In this document: positions 18,206 to 31,900 of the stretch, piece by piece
How positions within the stretch are numbered: the first letter of the stretch is position 1
Layout: each line of letters opens with the position of its first letter
Assembly (NCBI GenBank): GCA_018340805.1
Contig: JACMZG010001913.1
Coordinates: forward strand, 3,063,640-3,127,639
From: Microvelia longipes
Lineage: Eukaryota; Arthropoda; Insecta; Hemiptera; Veliidae
Reading direction: 5' to 3'
Length of the DNA: 64,000 nt
Made by a program: the position numbers and the translations under genes
Notes under the pieces: generated by a model
What the model was told of the DNA's origin: nothing
What the model saw: the letters and a program-made list of their open reading frames with translations, nothing else
The model's database searches: none

Positions 18206-19006
18206 TTTATTCAAATGTTATAAAAGAATAACCTTCTTATAACAGTATTCAATCCTCATCAACAATATTGAGTTTGATGTAGATACTTTTTTGATGTAAT
18301 ACTGAACACTATATGTAACAATATCATGTGAGTCATCAATATAACCTTATATCAATCTACTATATCTGTACAAACTTAGCTAGTGTAACATTAAAGAGTT
18401 TGTTGGTGCACTGGTTTAGTAGAAATAAAAGATATTAAAGAATGTGGATTAAAACATGAATTTAATTCGGTATTTGTTAATTTTTACATTTATTTTAATT
18501 CTGAGTTTTTATCATGTAATTTCAGTATATTTTTTGTATAAAATAAATTGATTAGGTACTGAGTGTAATATTTTTGTGATGCCTTGTTTGTGGTAATTGT
18601 TTAGTTTCAGGTACTGGTATTGCAGCTTTATTGTAATTTATGTAATTTTAATTTATGCAAAGTATTAATTAATGTTCTTATTCATTTGTCACTATTTAGA
18701 ATACTCATATTTAGGCTCCGCCAAGTCAATAAGAAAAGTTAAAGCGCCCCGCTTAGTCTGTACAAAAGTCAAAAACCTACTAAAGCTACCAATGTATGTT
18801 AAACTGTACGCAACAAAGTCAGGGTTTTATTGGTCTGCAGCGTGAAATTGCTAAAGGAACATTTATAATATTTATACTGCATTTAAAGGGCGTGCCTTGT
18901 AGATCAGAAATTAAAATAATCATTCAAATTTGCCTTGTAGAAGTGGAGAAAAAGAGGTTTGAAAAATAAGACAAAAAAGTTTATTGTAGGGACCACTATT
19001 TTAAAT
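18206..19006. other. Intergenic AT-rich sequence
   Basis: No gene, RNA or named repeat recognised. Several AATAAA-like words lie near 18530-18545. Confidence 0.45.
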
Positions 19007-20120
19007 GATTAAAGCTTTTAAGAAGGAATTGATCCAAAATAATAAATAAAACTAATTTTGCCGAGCTTTCGATATAATATTATCTTTTTAAAGTCTTAAC
19101 ATAATAAATAATCACAAAAAACGGTTACATGGTTGCTAACAAATACATAATCTATTTGTTCATATCAGATATCTAGTTGTTAGCAACCATGTAACTGTAT
19201 TTGTTTTCACTTTTCCTCATTTATACCGTAAGGTGTATAGGAAAAGTATTGTATTGGCAAAAAAATCTGAAACCGGAATCATCCGATTCAGGCGTTTCTA
19301 AGGCCTCCTGAGTGGTTTTCGCAAAGTTGGCTGTCTGCCAACCACAGGCAGTTGGCTGTCTGTATGTGCGTCTGTTATCATCAAAGCGCCCAGTGTATTT
19401 ATGCTAGAGAGTTGAAATTTTGTACAAAAATCAGTATACCGCTGTAGTTGTGCTATTCGGAAAGTATTCTTTTATGACATCATTAACCCTCAAAATGACT
19501 TAGCAAAAATTTCGAAAACTTTAAAAATGCAGAAAAATGATGCGTTCTGATTAAGATTTAGCACACATGTGACTAGGTGTAAGACTAACATATGTGCCAA
19601 GTTTCATCTCATTATCAGCATTAGTTTAATTTTATCGAATGAATTGTGTACGTTTTTTAAAAAAAATGGGAAATGGTCTAATTGAGTTGAAATTCGGTAC
19701 AAGTGTATATTATTACCTTATAAATAATTACACTAAGTTTCGTTTCAAAACGACAAGTGTATCTATGATTTTTGTTGGATCATAAAAATTAAGGTCCATT
19801 GAGCGTGGTCAGTGCTGTATGGGTCCCCACCAAGAATGATACGGGTGCATTTACTATCTGAAGACGAGCGAAGTGAGTCCAAAGACGCTTTGCAAAATAA
19901 ATTTGGTGAACTGTATTTCTGAGGACGAGTGAATCGAGACCGAAGCAGGGAGGATGAGCAGACCGAATCCGATGTGATGAGGAAAAGTTCTGAGATACCC
20001 TGTACCTGATATTTATTTATTATGTTAAGCCTTGAAAAAGATAAAATTATATCGAAACCTTAGCAAAATTAATTTTATTTATTATTTTGGACCTATTCCT
20101 CCTCAAAAGCTTGAATAGTT
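19007..20120. mobile_element. TIR element of ~1.1 kb with ~110-bp inverted ends
   Basis: TCCAAAATAATAAATAAAAC and TTCGATATAATATTATCTTT at the left are inverted at 20025-20110 with a few mismatches. Within it are a second short inverted repeat (GTTACATGGTTGCTAACAA at 19126, inverted near 19190) and a copy of family Y (about 19215-20000). Non-coding. Confidence 0.7.
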
Positions 20121-20709
20121 TAAAAATAACATTTTTGAGAACTTCTTATTCTTCCTGCACTTTTTGTTGATGCCCCTACAGCCTAATCTACTGAATAGTT
20201 TTTGACGTATGAGGACTTTTTAGAATTGTATCATGCTCGTGTGCATTCCTAGTTATACATTGACGCTCCTACTGCCTAAACTACTGTATGAATTTTGATA
20301 TGTTAAGACTTTTGAGGATTCTTATAAATAAATCCCAAATTCACAATTCCTATGTTGTATGCACCGCAGAAAAAAGAGCTTGCGAGTGGTATATACTACA
20401 ATACCTTGACACTCTTTACAGCTTTATCTACAACACATATCTTGTTAATTTCTGTTTTTACATCAAACAGCAGCCGTACAAAAAGTCACGAAATCTTACC
20501 AGAAACCACTTGGGTAATAAAAAACTCTCCGCCATGTCTTTGGTCCAAAAAAGTAGGGAAATCAACTTTTCTGTCCCGCAAAGTCATGTCCGTTTTGGTT
20601 AGAGACGGTCGTTGGCGTTTCAAAGTGAAGCTGCTAGGTTTGCAATACTAAAGGGCTTTATTTAAATTGAGAGCCTATCATCAGCATCTTCTCCTTGGTG
20701 GCATGCCAG
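20121..20709. other. Intergenic dispersed-repeat sequence
   Basis: Two diverged copies of GCCCCTACAGCCTAATCTAC (20173 and about 20268) suggest an old duplicated segment. Open frames at 20288-20651 overlap each other, have no domain and look fortuitous. Confidence 0.4.
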
Positions 20710-21600
20710 AAAAAAAGATGCTAATACTAATGAATGGATGTTGACTAAGCATTACCCTTGGACAACTCATAGGTCAGAATGAACATATTTTATGACTTAT
20801 CGACATCTGTTCTCAAATAACAATAGAGGGTTGGTAAGTGTAAGGAAATGAAATTTGAATACTTATTGCTCAGAATATAATCGACTTAAAAAATGCTAAT
20901 AAACTTAGAATGCTAATAGATCTGAGTGATATCCTTTTAAGTCTCATTAGGATCCTTTCTAAAATTATAGGGGTTTAGTCCAACTTAAAATGTTTATGCT
21001 TACTGCTCGGAATCTTACCGATAGATCTTGGCTTAACTTTTACCTTAGACTACATTTCGGTCTAAATGATCAGCTTTAAAGCCTCATTGGGATACGCTTG
21101 AGAATAATATAGGTTTAGTGCAACAAAAAATGTTGAGTGCTCACAGATTGGATTCTAATGGATGGATTTTGATTAAATTTAGACTATCCATGGTTCAGAA
21201 CGGCCATTTTTATGTCTCATTGTGATCCATTCTCAAATAACATTACGGACTCAGTGTAAGGAAATAAAATTTAAGTACTTACTGTTCAGAACTTAATCGA
21301 TAGATTTTGACTGAACTTTAAAATCATAATGCTCTTAGGTCTGAGTGGTAACCTTTTACACGTCATCGAAATCTTTTCTAAAATAATAATAGGGGTGAGT
21401 GTGAAAAATGTTCAGTATGTTAACAGAGTAAATCTAATCGATGGATCTTGATAGAATTAACTTTAAATTTAGACTACATTCAGATTGGTCACAATGGACA
21501 AATTAAGTCTCAAATAATTTAAATTATAATATTTGTATATCTAATGGAAGGACCGCATGACTAAAATTTTAACTACTAAACTACTCATAGGTCAGAATTT
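20710..21600. repeat. Degenerate ~140-bp tandem repeat, 6-7 units
   Basis: The motif AATCTAATCGATAGATCTTG with variants appears at about 20728, 20875, 21011, 21151, 21291, 21427 and 21540. A second motif, GTCTCATTGGGATCCTTTCT with variants, appears midway at about 20941, 21080, 21217 and 21360. Spacing is close to 140 bases. This is a diverged satellite-like array upstream of Ubr3. Confidence 0.75.
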
Positions 21601-22861
21601 AGTTCTATGCTAATGGAGATGCGATGTGTTCATCCATTAATAATTAATTATAATTAACGCAATAGTGTATATATGTACGTATGTACATATATATGTATGT
21701 ATGTAGTAATACTTAATTGTAGTATAAAAGCAAAAACAAACTATTGAGATTTTTATTTCAGATTGTCATCTTATCGAAACAAGGAACAATAAAGCCCAAA
21801 TAATCCCAAACAATAATAAAGCATGGCTTAACAATCGCAAAGAAAGAAAACAACCTTAGCAAAGAACTTTCTTGCGGATTAACTTCTATTATTTAAAGTT
21901 CTAAATGGACTTTTATTGAAATTATTAGATAAATATACTATGTGTCGAGCGACGCTGGGATATCTATGCTAGTCGAATATAAATATGCAAATCAGCATAC
22001 AGTTGCGCAACTCTTTTATCTTTAATTAGATATATTCTTAACCAGTGTTACCACTACTAAAGATAACAGTTAATAATAGAGCTCTTAGGAAAATTAGATG
22101 AGCAAAAGTAATAATAAAATCTAAAATGATGAGCTCCATGGAAAATAATTGTAATTTAAACTAATTACCAAATGAGTAATACCAGTAAGAACGGTTGATT
22201 AATTCTATCCCTTAAAGTATAAAAATTCTAATATAGAATTTCTATTCGTATCACTTTAATTATGTAATAAATTAACAAAATAAGTGTAATACATCTATGT
22301 TATTTTTGTTTAACTTCTTGTTTATAAACTTCTGACGTCACAAAAAATAATGATTGTAAAAATTACCTATTTAATCTTATAATTAGCTATTTGGGTAAAT
22401 TAAATGTGCTATTTTAATTTATCTCATTAATTAATAAAATCATAAATTCACTAATTTACCATTATTATATTTAAAATATGTTTGTTTACATTTTTGTGAG
22501 ATGAAGTCACGGCCATCTTTACTTTATTTCCTTTTTTCCAAGTTCATTAGCATTTGGTAGTAAATTTCCTTTATTTTTTTCGTAGCGGAACGAGACCTAT
22601 AAAAGTAAAAAATAGGTTTTCGTCAATTTTGTGATTTATTATTGGTTTTTAATTGTTATCTCGTTTGAATTTCGATTCGGGTTAAATCAATCCGTGACGT
22701 TTCATTAGTTTTTCCGGGTTTCAGCTTTCACCTCTTTTTAAATGTCTAAATATCATATGTTGTTATCAAAATTTAACAAAATTCTTTCCTGCGTTGATTC
22801 GATTTAAAAGTGAAAAAAGAATCAAAATTTTAAATTATGGTTTCTTGAAGTTATTAAAGTG
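21601..22861 (+). promoter_or_regulatory. Ubr3: Ubr3 upstream region and probable non-coding first exon
   Basis: The sequence lacks repeats from about 22000. A locally less AT-rich block at 22500-22740 (CGGCCATCTTTACTTTATTT, CGGAACGAGACC) is a plausible transcription start area. A consensus donor GTAAGT at 22862 and acceptor TTGTTGTTGTAG at 22977 suggest a short 5' UTR intron (22862-22977). No TATA box is claimed. Confidence 0.45.
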
Positions 22862-23032
22862 GTAAGTTCGGAATGTGTTTTTCGTATTATGATGCAAAAT
22901 GTTCAACATTTTTTGGATCGTGTTCTAAATTAGTGAGATGATAACAGTACATTGATTTGCTTTTTTTGTTGTTGTAGATTTTTGTACATACAAAAGTGAA
23001 GTTTTGAAAAAGTGTTAAATTGTTTGTATATA

Positions 23033-23252
23033 ATGAGTACACACGGGCCAGGTCAGTTGCTAATGAAGAGAGGAAAACGAGGGGCAGCCGCCGTCATACA
23101 CGCTGACGTTCAGAAAGGGACGTACAGTCAATTGGAATTTCTATTAGATATAATATTGAACCCTGCTAAAGCTATCTATGAATGGGAAACGATAGATTGG
23201 TGTAAGTGGTTGATGGCTGGTGGATGGACTCCTGATGAATTTGCTAGGAATG
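23033..23252 (+). CDS. Ubr3: Ubr3 coding exon 1
   Basis: Residues 1-73, starting [20 protein letters not shown] and ending [11 protein letters not shown], with donor G|GTGAGT (phase 1). The first ATG in frame is used; non-ATG codons upstream lie in the presumed 5' UTR. Confidence 0.88.
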
Positions 23253-26200
23253 GTGAGTTCAAGTCTTGTATTGTCACTTAATTGTTTTTAATTTAGCATT
23301 GCCTTTTGTGTAATAGAATCAACAAGTGTATTATTCACTGTATTTGGAGTTGTCGAAACATCTGTAAATTACATTGAGAGACTGTACTGTGTAAAGGGAT
23401 AGTGGAATAGAATTAGCAAGTAACTTTACCTAAGTATTTTGGCCCCTAGGTCTACTTTTTACACCTTTAATTTCTTTAGATGAGGGTATACCAATTTCAT
23501 GTTGCCTTTCATTGATAAAGGTTACTTTGTGTGACAAAAATTCTTTCAAAACAATAAGAAAACATATTTTTGTAACAAATGAATCAACACAGATTGTTAA
23601 CAACATATTTTTATATTTGAGATTCTTCTGTCATTAACAGAGTGACAGCAATTTTTTAAAATATGTAGAAAACTCAAACATTTTTCCACAAATCCGAAAG
23701 GGTAGTAATTAGTGCTATTATAGCATAACACACTATATTAGCAGCCTGGGAAAATAATGGAGGGAGCCAATGAAGTTAATCTTGGATGTCTACTACTACA
23801 ATTCATATCAGACAATGTTTATTGGTTCCTTCCCATTATTTTTTCATGCTGTCAAATAATTATAACTGTGCCTCACACTTTGTCACTGTTTGTGAAATTA
23901 AATAGAATGGAATCAACAAGTGGGTTTGTAACCTGTCCGGATGTTAAAAAAGATAAAATTCAGTGGCTAGGACTACATCGTTATGTCACCTGTCATTGAT
24001 TAAAGGTTATTTTGTGGCTATGTGTGACAGAAATTCTTGCAAAACAATAAAAAAGTGTTCTCTTCTTTTGGGTACAAATACATCAACACAGAGGGCTTGT
24101 TTACTCGATATTTCAACAATCAAAACAGAAGCGCTAGAGGAGTTCTTTGTATAATGATAAGAGTCTCTCCACTTAATTACTTGGCACTGATGATGACCTT
24201 TTTGGGATTGAAAGTCGGCTTTGTGTTTTAATAAAGTAATTAAGTGGAGGGACTCTTTTATTTATTATTATATTTTAACATTTATATTCATTCATATCTG
24301 TCAATACCTGAACATGCTGGAAGCCATTTTTAAAAATTTATATTAAACTACTTAGTGAGTAGATTCACTTGTTATTCTATTCCAATTTATTGTGAATTAA
24401 TTTGGGAGAGAGAATGTATAAATATAATGCTATATTAGGTGAATCTAAGTATCTTTTCTGGCTACATCTTGCCCATATTGTTGTGTTAAACAAGTTGTGA
24501 ATCACGCAATTCATTTTTAAGAATGCCTATTATGACCCTACATGTATTTAGTTTTCATTAATATCCTGTTAATGTCCATGAACAAGTGTAAAAAATCAGG
24601 TACGGGGTACCTCGGAACTTTTCCTCATCATGTTGAATTTGCTACGCTCATCCTCCCATTCAAGGGACAGGCTAAGCAAAACGTTCTGTTGCTGGGATGG
24701 AAACCACGAGGATGAGGTTGTACTGGAGGAGAAGGAGGTTTGGTTTTAAACTTGGAGGTTGAATTGGTAAAAAGCAGGAGGACTAGGATAAAGGAAAGCA
24801 GTGATTTGGTAGTAGATTAGGAACTATATTGGAAGGATATTCATGGGAAAGGAGGGATGTTTTTTAGGAGACTAATATGTCAACCAAGGAAGGTGTCATT
24901 GGAACAGATTCTGTTACCTCTGAGATCAAGATAAAGTGGAATGGATTTTTCTGAGAATGGGATCAGAGAGTATTCTGAAGTGAAGGAGTTTAGATCACGT
25001 TGAAATTTTTCAAGGGCTGGAAGGCCGAGGGGCCAAAGCAAAAAGTATTTTGTTGATAGCACAATGCCATAGAAGAGGTTGAAGGGATTCGAATTGAAGG
25101 AAAACACTCTCAATTCTACCCATGAACAGGTTAGCGTAAGAGGGAGCTCCTCTTGTGCCCATCACAGTTCCCTCTATCTGGAGGTAATGTTTGTCTTCAA
25201 ACCTGAAATGGTTCAAATCAAGAACAAAGTTGAAAAAGGAAGGAGTAGATGGAATATGGGGCTTGAGACTTTGATCTGAATAAAATTTAATGGCTTCAAG
25301 GTATTCAGAATGGGGGATAAAATATATATATGTGTGTGTGTGTATATATGTGTATACACACACACACACACACAGAGCTCCCTGATCACGTTTTTTAAAG
25401 TCTAGTTCTTTAATATTTCCAGACTTTTAAGTGCGCTGAATTTTGTCAAGCTTATTTGTTAAATTGTATATTACTTATTTGTGAAGTTAAAAACTGTTAT
25501 AGCCTACCAGTTAGTTTAAAATTAAGGAATTGCATACAATGTAAAAGATGTTTGTATAATTAATTACTTAATCATAAAGTACCCTTTTCAATTTTAATAT
25601 TTTTTCCCCATTTTACAAGAACATGATTATAATTTCGTTTAATCTTAATTTTTAAACCAGAAACTTAAAAAAAACCCCTTGTATTTTCTATTTTGTATTA
25701 TTTTTATTTTATTAATAAAGATTCCCGGATTTACCTGTAATGCATTAAGGAAGCAGTAGTTGCTAAAAAAAACAAAAAAAAAAACACACCACACACACAC
25801 ACACACATATATATATACTTATAATATATATATAATTATAATAATATATATATATATATACTTATATAATATATATATATAGTTGTTGTGTGTGGTGGTG
25901 TGTGTGTGTGTGTGTGTGTATTTGTATATATAATTTGAGGTGAGAACACAATATATTAATTTGAGGGTGAGCAACACAAAAATTGAAAATCAGAGGATTT
26001 TCAATTATATGTTTAAGTAAACATATAAATAGTGAAATTTTATAATTCTCTCAAATTATTGTGAAAAATTAAAATAATTTGTAAGCAATGCCAGAAGAAA
26101 AAAAATGTCATTGTTAAATTAAATGTGTTGTTTCAGTTCTTCGATACGACAATGCAACAACATGTGGGTTGGTGTGGACTGCCAACTTTGTCGCCTACAG

Positions 26201-28931
26201 GTGTAGGACATGTGGGATATCACCTTGCATGTCTCTTTGTGCTGAATGTTTCCAGCGTGGTGATCACTCTGGGCATGATTTCAACATGTTTAGATCACAA
26301 GCTGGGGGCGCGTGTGACTGCGGTGATACCTCAGTCATGAAGGATACTGGGTTAGTAGTAGTAAATATTTTTTAAGGGTTTATCATTGAGAGAGAAAACC
26401 TTGTTAATCCAAAAAAAAAAAAATAAAATTTACTTGGCATTTCTTATGTTATTGATCTTGGACTTGTACTATCTCACACTCCGCCACTAGNNNNNNNNNN
26501 AGGGTTGAGACTCTTTTTGGGGACTTTGGCACTCAGGTAAACAGGATCTGGTTGTTTGCTGGCTTAATTTTTTAACCTGAGGGTAGGAGAGAATTTTAAA
26601 AATGGCCGTAAAAGAAAAAATAGCATTTTAAGAAGGTGTTTTTATACTGTGGTGGCTATATTTACTGTTCAGTGAAGTGATGGGTATGGATATATGTAAA
26701 AAAAATGGGAGCCAATGTAAAAAAAAACCATTCCCAGTCGTTAAGCATTTGTGTTTCAATTCTGGTGACACATTTTCAATGTTTGAATCACTATCTGTGA
26801 TTATTTGATCATAATAAATAATGAAAAAATCACTTCCCAAAAATAACAAAACCTTGTGACTGAAAACGTATGATTATTTATTTGATAAACAAAAGATTAA
26901 CAAGGAAGGTTATATCATAACCTTGTTGTGAACTACTACCACCCTCCTAGTGGTCATTTGAGGATCTTCACCTGTGATAGTTTTGTAGTTTTTTTAAACG
27001 ACTTAACTGTTGGAGACAGTAAACAACGCATTTCATGTAATTTTTTGAGGATGTAGAGTGCCTACTTTACAGTCACCAGAGAAAAAAACATTTTTTGCAG
27101 ATTTTTGTTTTTTTTGCCTTATGCTGCAGACTCCCTCTCTGCAGCACAAGGCGTAAGCCTTTTAGCAGAGAGGTAACCTTAATATTAGAATATAATTATT
27201 TATTTTTTGTAATTTATTCAATAAAGGTATTTAAAATTAAAAAAAAAAAAAATTAACAACATCCAATAATCAAATTTTAATTTTGTGCCATTTTTACCCT
27301 CATACCCTGCTCATACCTGGCTGACGTTTTAGCCCCATTTTGTGGCATTAAGTAAAACAGATAAAAAAGTTTTAATACATAATATATAGAAGACTTTAGT
27401 CTGAGTTTAATTAAATCTCTTTGGACTAAAGGCTTCTATTTATTATTTATCCGAGTTTGAATAAATATTTTGGACTGAATTGGTCTATTTATTATTTACT
27501 GTACAAAGTTTTAGTTTTTGTTATCGGCTCAGATTTTTGTGATAATGTTGTGTTCTGTTTTAGTTTCTGTGATCGTCACGGGCCTAAGTCTCAGGAACAC
27601 AAGCCCAATGCTCCTAATGATCTGCTCTGTATCACTGAAGCTATTATGCCTAGAATTATACTTAGGTTAATACAACATCTCAGAGAAAACAGGTATTATT
27701 ATTGTTTTAGTTACTATTATTTTATAAACATTTATTTTGTTGCTAAATGTGGTTGTGCACTGTCACATATTCAATACAATCATGCCCCACACATTCTATG
27801 CCTTATGTGGAGTTTTCTTTTGGAAATTTGAGAAAGAACAAGAGTTATATTTTTAATAAATAGATTAAAATGACTTATAGTTCTGCTAATGGTAGCTGCT
27901 ACCATTAAGTGATACGCTGTTTTTTATTGTGATATAGAACTAAAGTCATTTTATTCTAGTTATTAGAAATATGGAAGTTCTATAAGAGGAGTAGTGAAAG
28001 CAAAGAGTTTTTGTTGACAAGAGTTATAGTTTATTTACAGCAATTATGTCTAACTGCATCTAAAATACATGTTTTGTAAGCTATTAAAACATATATGGGT
28101 TAGTTAAATAAATTGTTACCATATTAGTTTTACCTTAGAAATACACTGTTAATTGTTTCGGTCTATTATTTGTTTTAGCAAATCCAATAACCCGGAAGCG
28201 CATGTGTCTGCTATCACAGATGCAGACGCCTACCTGTCCATGCTGCATGACTTCAGTGCGTTGGGAGCTGCCATGAGGAGGTGCATGACCCAGGCTCTCA
28301 CCAACCCGCTTGTAAGTATTTTTTTACGGAGATTACCCACATGGTAATCTCCTTAATACCATTCTACTTAAAATCTTGAGTTTTTGCACACTGCACCCTC
28401 CCCCTCTTATGTGGGACTGCACCTGTGGCCAGTTCACTGTTTGTCTAGTTTTTTTAATCCTACTAGCTACTCCTACCTTATCAGGTCTTAGTTTTACCCA
28501 TCTTACGAGATACTCAATATACTTACTGCTCTGTTCAGTTCGGTTCAGCCCTGCAAAGAGATACACCGCTCACAACTTTAAAGTTAATGTGTATAAACAC
28601 ATTCTATAGCCCTGACTTTAAATCATTTGCGTCTTGCAGAACTGAACACAACATTCCTAATGGCTTAAATTAATCTCAGGACCACAGACACTAGTCAATC
28701 CAAGTCTCCACTTTCACAGTGCTCGTTCTGAAGGTTTGGTGTCTCCCTTGCAGAATTTTGTCTCCAGACGAAATCCAACTCCGCATTGTGGTTGGCTGGC
28801 CTTGAATTCAAGACCTCTCGAGAATATATCTACTTTTAATTGGTTACTAACATTTTGTTTAGTTTAAAGAAAAAGAGTGTGTTTAACGTTTTCCTATATA
28901 TATATATATATATATACTATATAAATTATAA

Positions 28932-28975
<44 letters not shown>

Positions 28976-31900
28976 CTATATGAATATATATATATATATA
29001 TCATATAATATATAATATATATATATACGATATATATATATATAAATATATATAATATATATTAATATATATATACATATACATATATATATATATATTA
29101 TATAATATAGTATATAATATATATTATATATTATAATTATATATATACGCGGTTGACACCGCGGGAAAATAGTGTTGAAGGAAACAATAAGATGCCTGAT
29201 TTAAATTGAGGCGGAGGTAACCATCCAGACTTAACCTCATTGGCTCCCTACATTATTTTCCCACCTGTCAATTGATTTTAGCCGTGTATCGTACTTAGGG
29301 CGTAGAAGTTGCAGTTGTTTTGTTTGCCAATGAAAGTACATCTTCAGAAGAGCAGAACACCATTGTTATTTTAAAAACGATTGTCCTTCAAAATGATCTA
29401 CACATTGCGCAAAACATTTGCCTCCCCCCCCCCCCCACAAAGTGTTGTATAGGTTATTTGTCCAATTGTAATATTCCATATATATATATATATATAATAT
29501 AATTATATATATATTAATTGTAATATATATATAATATATAATATATATATATGGTATTATATATTTATATATTATAATATATATATATATAATATATATA
29601 ATATATATATATATATATTATATATATGGATTATGGACAAATTGGACAAATAATCCTAACAACAAGCTTTGGGGGGGGGGGGCGCAAATGTTTTGGTCTA
29701 CATTAAATGGTACTTAACCAAAAAAAAGTTTGGAGGCCCCTGCATTTGACAATGTGTAGTCATTTTGAAGGAACAAATGTTTTAAAATAACAATGGTGTT
29801 CTGCTCTTCTGAAGATGTACTTCATTGCAAACAAAACAACTGCAACTTCTACGTCCTATAGTACGATACACGGCTAAAATCAATTGACAGCGTGGGAAAA
29901 TAATGTGAGGGAGCCAATGAGGTTAGTCCTGGATGGTTAACCCCGCCCTCAATTTTAATCAGGCCATCTATTTGTTTCCACTAAACATATTTCCCGCGGT
30001 GTCAATGATTTTAGTCGTGTGTAGTACTATGGTGAATGCCGTCTTATTTAATTTTTAATTAGTCATTCAATTCCCCTAAGCGCTAATATAGACGTAATTT
30101 TCTTGAAAAAAAAAATACTTAAAAATGTGAAAATTCAAGTTCGATGCAATGGAAAGTTTTGCCGAACGAAAGTGTCAATATATGCTACTCCGTGGCTGGA
30201 TTCATATCGGATGTCTAATTTTATTTTTGTGATATTTTTAGTGCTTATGAAACACTAAAAACTCTGCACTCTGTTTTGATGAAAATCAGAGGGCTTACAA
30301 GGAAGTTCTTTAACCAACCCTAATGTTTTATTGCATTGTTTACAGATTTACAGGCAGCTAACTGATCCCTCAATAGCAGCTGAGTCATGCTGTGAGTCAG
30401 CAAGTTTTTTAGAGAAAAGTCAAAGGGCTTACGAGGAAGCTCTTAAGTCTCTACCCAACCCTGAACCTCTTCCTGAACATAAAGGTAATCAGCAGTCGAT
30501 TTGTCTCTACAGTAGTAATCCTTAAAGTGGGTGATAACGTTCTCCAAGAGAGGAGTGTGGTGTCAATTTGGGACATTTTGAAAAGGGGATAAGAATTTGA
30601 GCATTTATTGTTCCAAGTTAATATTTGTTAAACATTGGAAGGTCCCCAGTTTTGGAAGTGACAATTTATGAATTAATTTAAACTTAGTTGGTTCTTTTAA
30701 AAATGGTACTAGGTAGTGACTTATCGTAAGTACTTAAAAAAATATATGAAAATTGACAGACAAGTACTTATTCCACTCCTTAGACTATGAATAATAATAA
30801 TGATAATAATGCCCGTTTAGAGCCTTGCGGCTCATCAGGGATAACCCCTGCGGGAACCACCTTGGGTGGTAGTAGCAACCGTTACGCTCAAAGTGCATTC
30901 TAAAGTTGGCGATAATTTTATCTAAACAATAATCTTCTATAAACTGAGAGCGTAACCTGGGATGCGAACCCCAGACCTCCGTGGGTGTCAAAGGTCAGTG
31001 TAAAGACTAACACCTTAACGACCTCGGCCACGGAGGCGGCTTAGACTATGAAGCATAAACCAAAAAATTGATTGTTTAGCAAGGAAGCAAGCATCTTGAA
31101 GGGAATTTTACTTAGCCTGTGAATTTGATTTTATGACCTGTATTGATATTTTAAAGTTTGTATTTTTTGTAGACATCTCAGCCCTCCAGGAGATGCTGAA
31201 ACACAACACTTTCTTGGAAGAGCTGGTTTTTTGGACAGTCAAGTTTGAGTTCCCTCAGAAAGTGGTTTGTCTCTTGCTCAACATGCTCCCCGATCCCGAT
31301 TATAAGGTTTCTGCTCATTTTTTTTATTATCACTGTTTTCTTAATTTAATAGAGGAAGCCTCTTTACAATGAATCGATGTAGAAGAAGAATTTGACGTTT
31401 CGCTACCACTGGGAGTCATATTCTGGAATGTAAGACATCATGGATAAGTTCACATTGCTTCATGAAAATGAACTAAGAGTTCAGTTTAGTTTAAGAACTG
31501 AGTTCAGTTTTATGAAGGATTCTGTTTCCATCTTTTATGTTCTACGTCACAGATGTAAGCGCAACGTAGGACTCATCATTTACATTTATACAGCCACCTC
31601 CAAAAGACTGGAGGTGGCTGTGACTAAACCTTCAAATATCAAAGAAATATTGTTGTAAAATGTTTGCTTATATGACAATTGTGTTAACCTGTATGCTGAT
31701 GAGTGATAGTATTTATCTTGCTTAGAGTTCAAAGCCTCCCCCCCCCCATTGTACTTTTATTCTGTCCTATTTGTTGTAGAGACTTAAAATATTATGTCAT
31801 AATTAAATAAATGCCCGTTTTAGGCCTTTCGGCCCATCGGGTATTCACCCTGCGGGAACCACCTCCGGTGGGATTGCATCTACTACACTTAAGAATTAAT

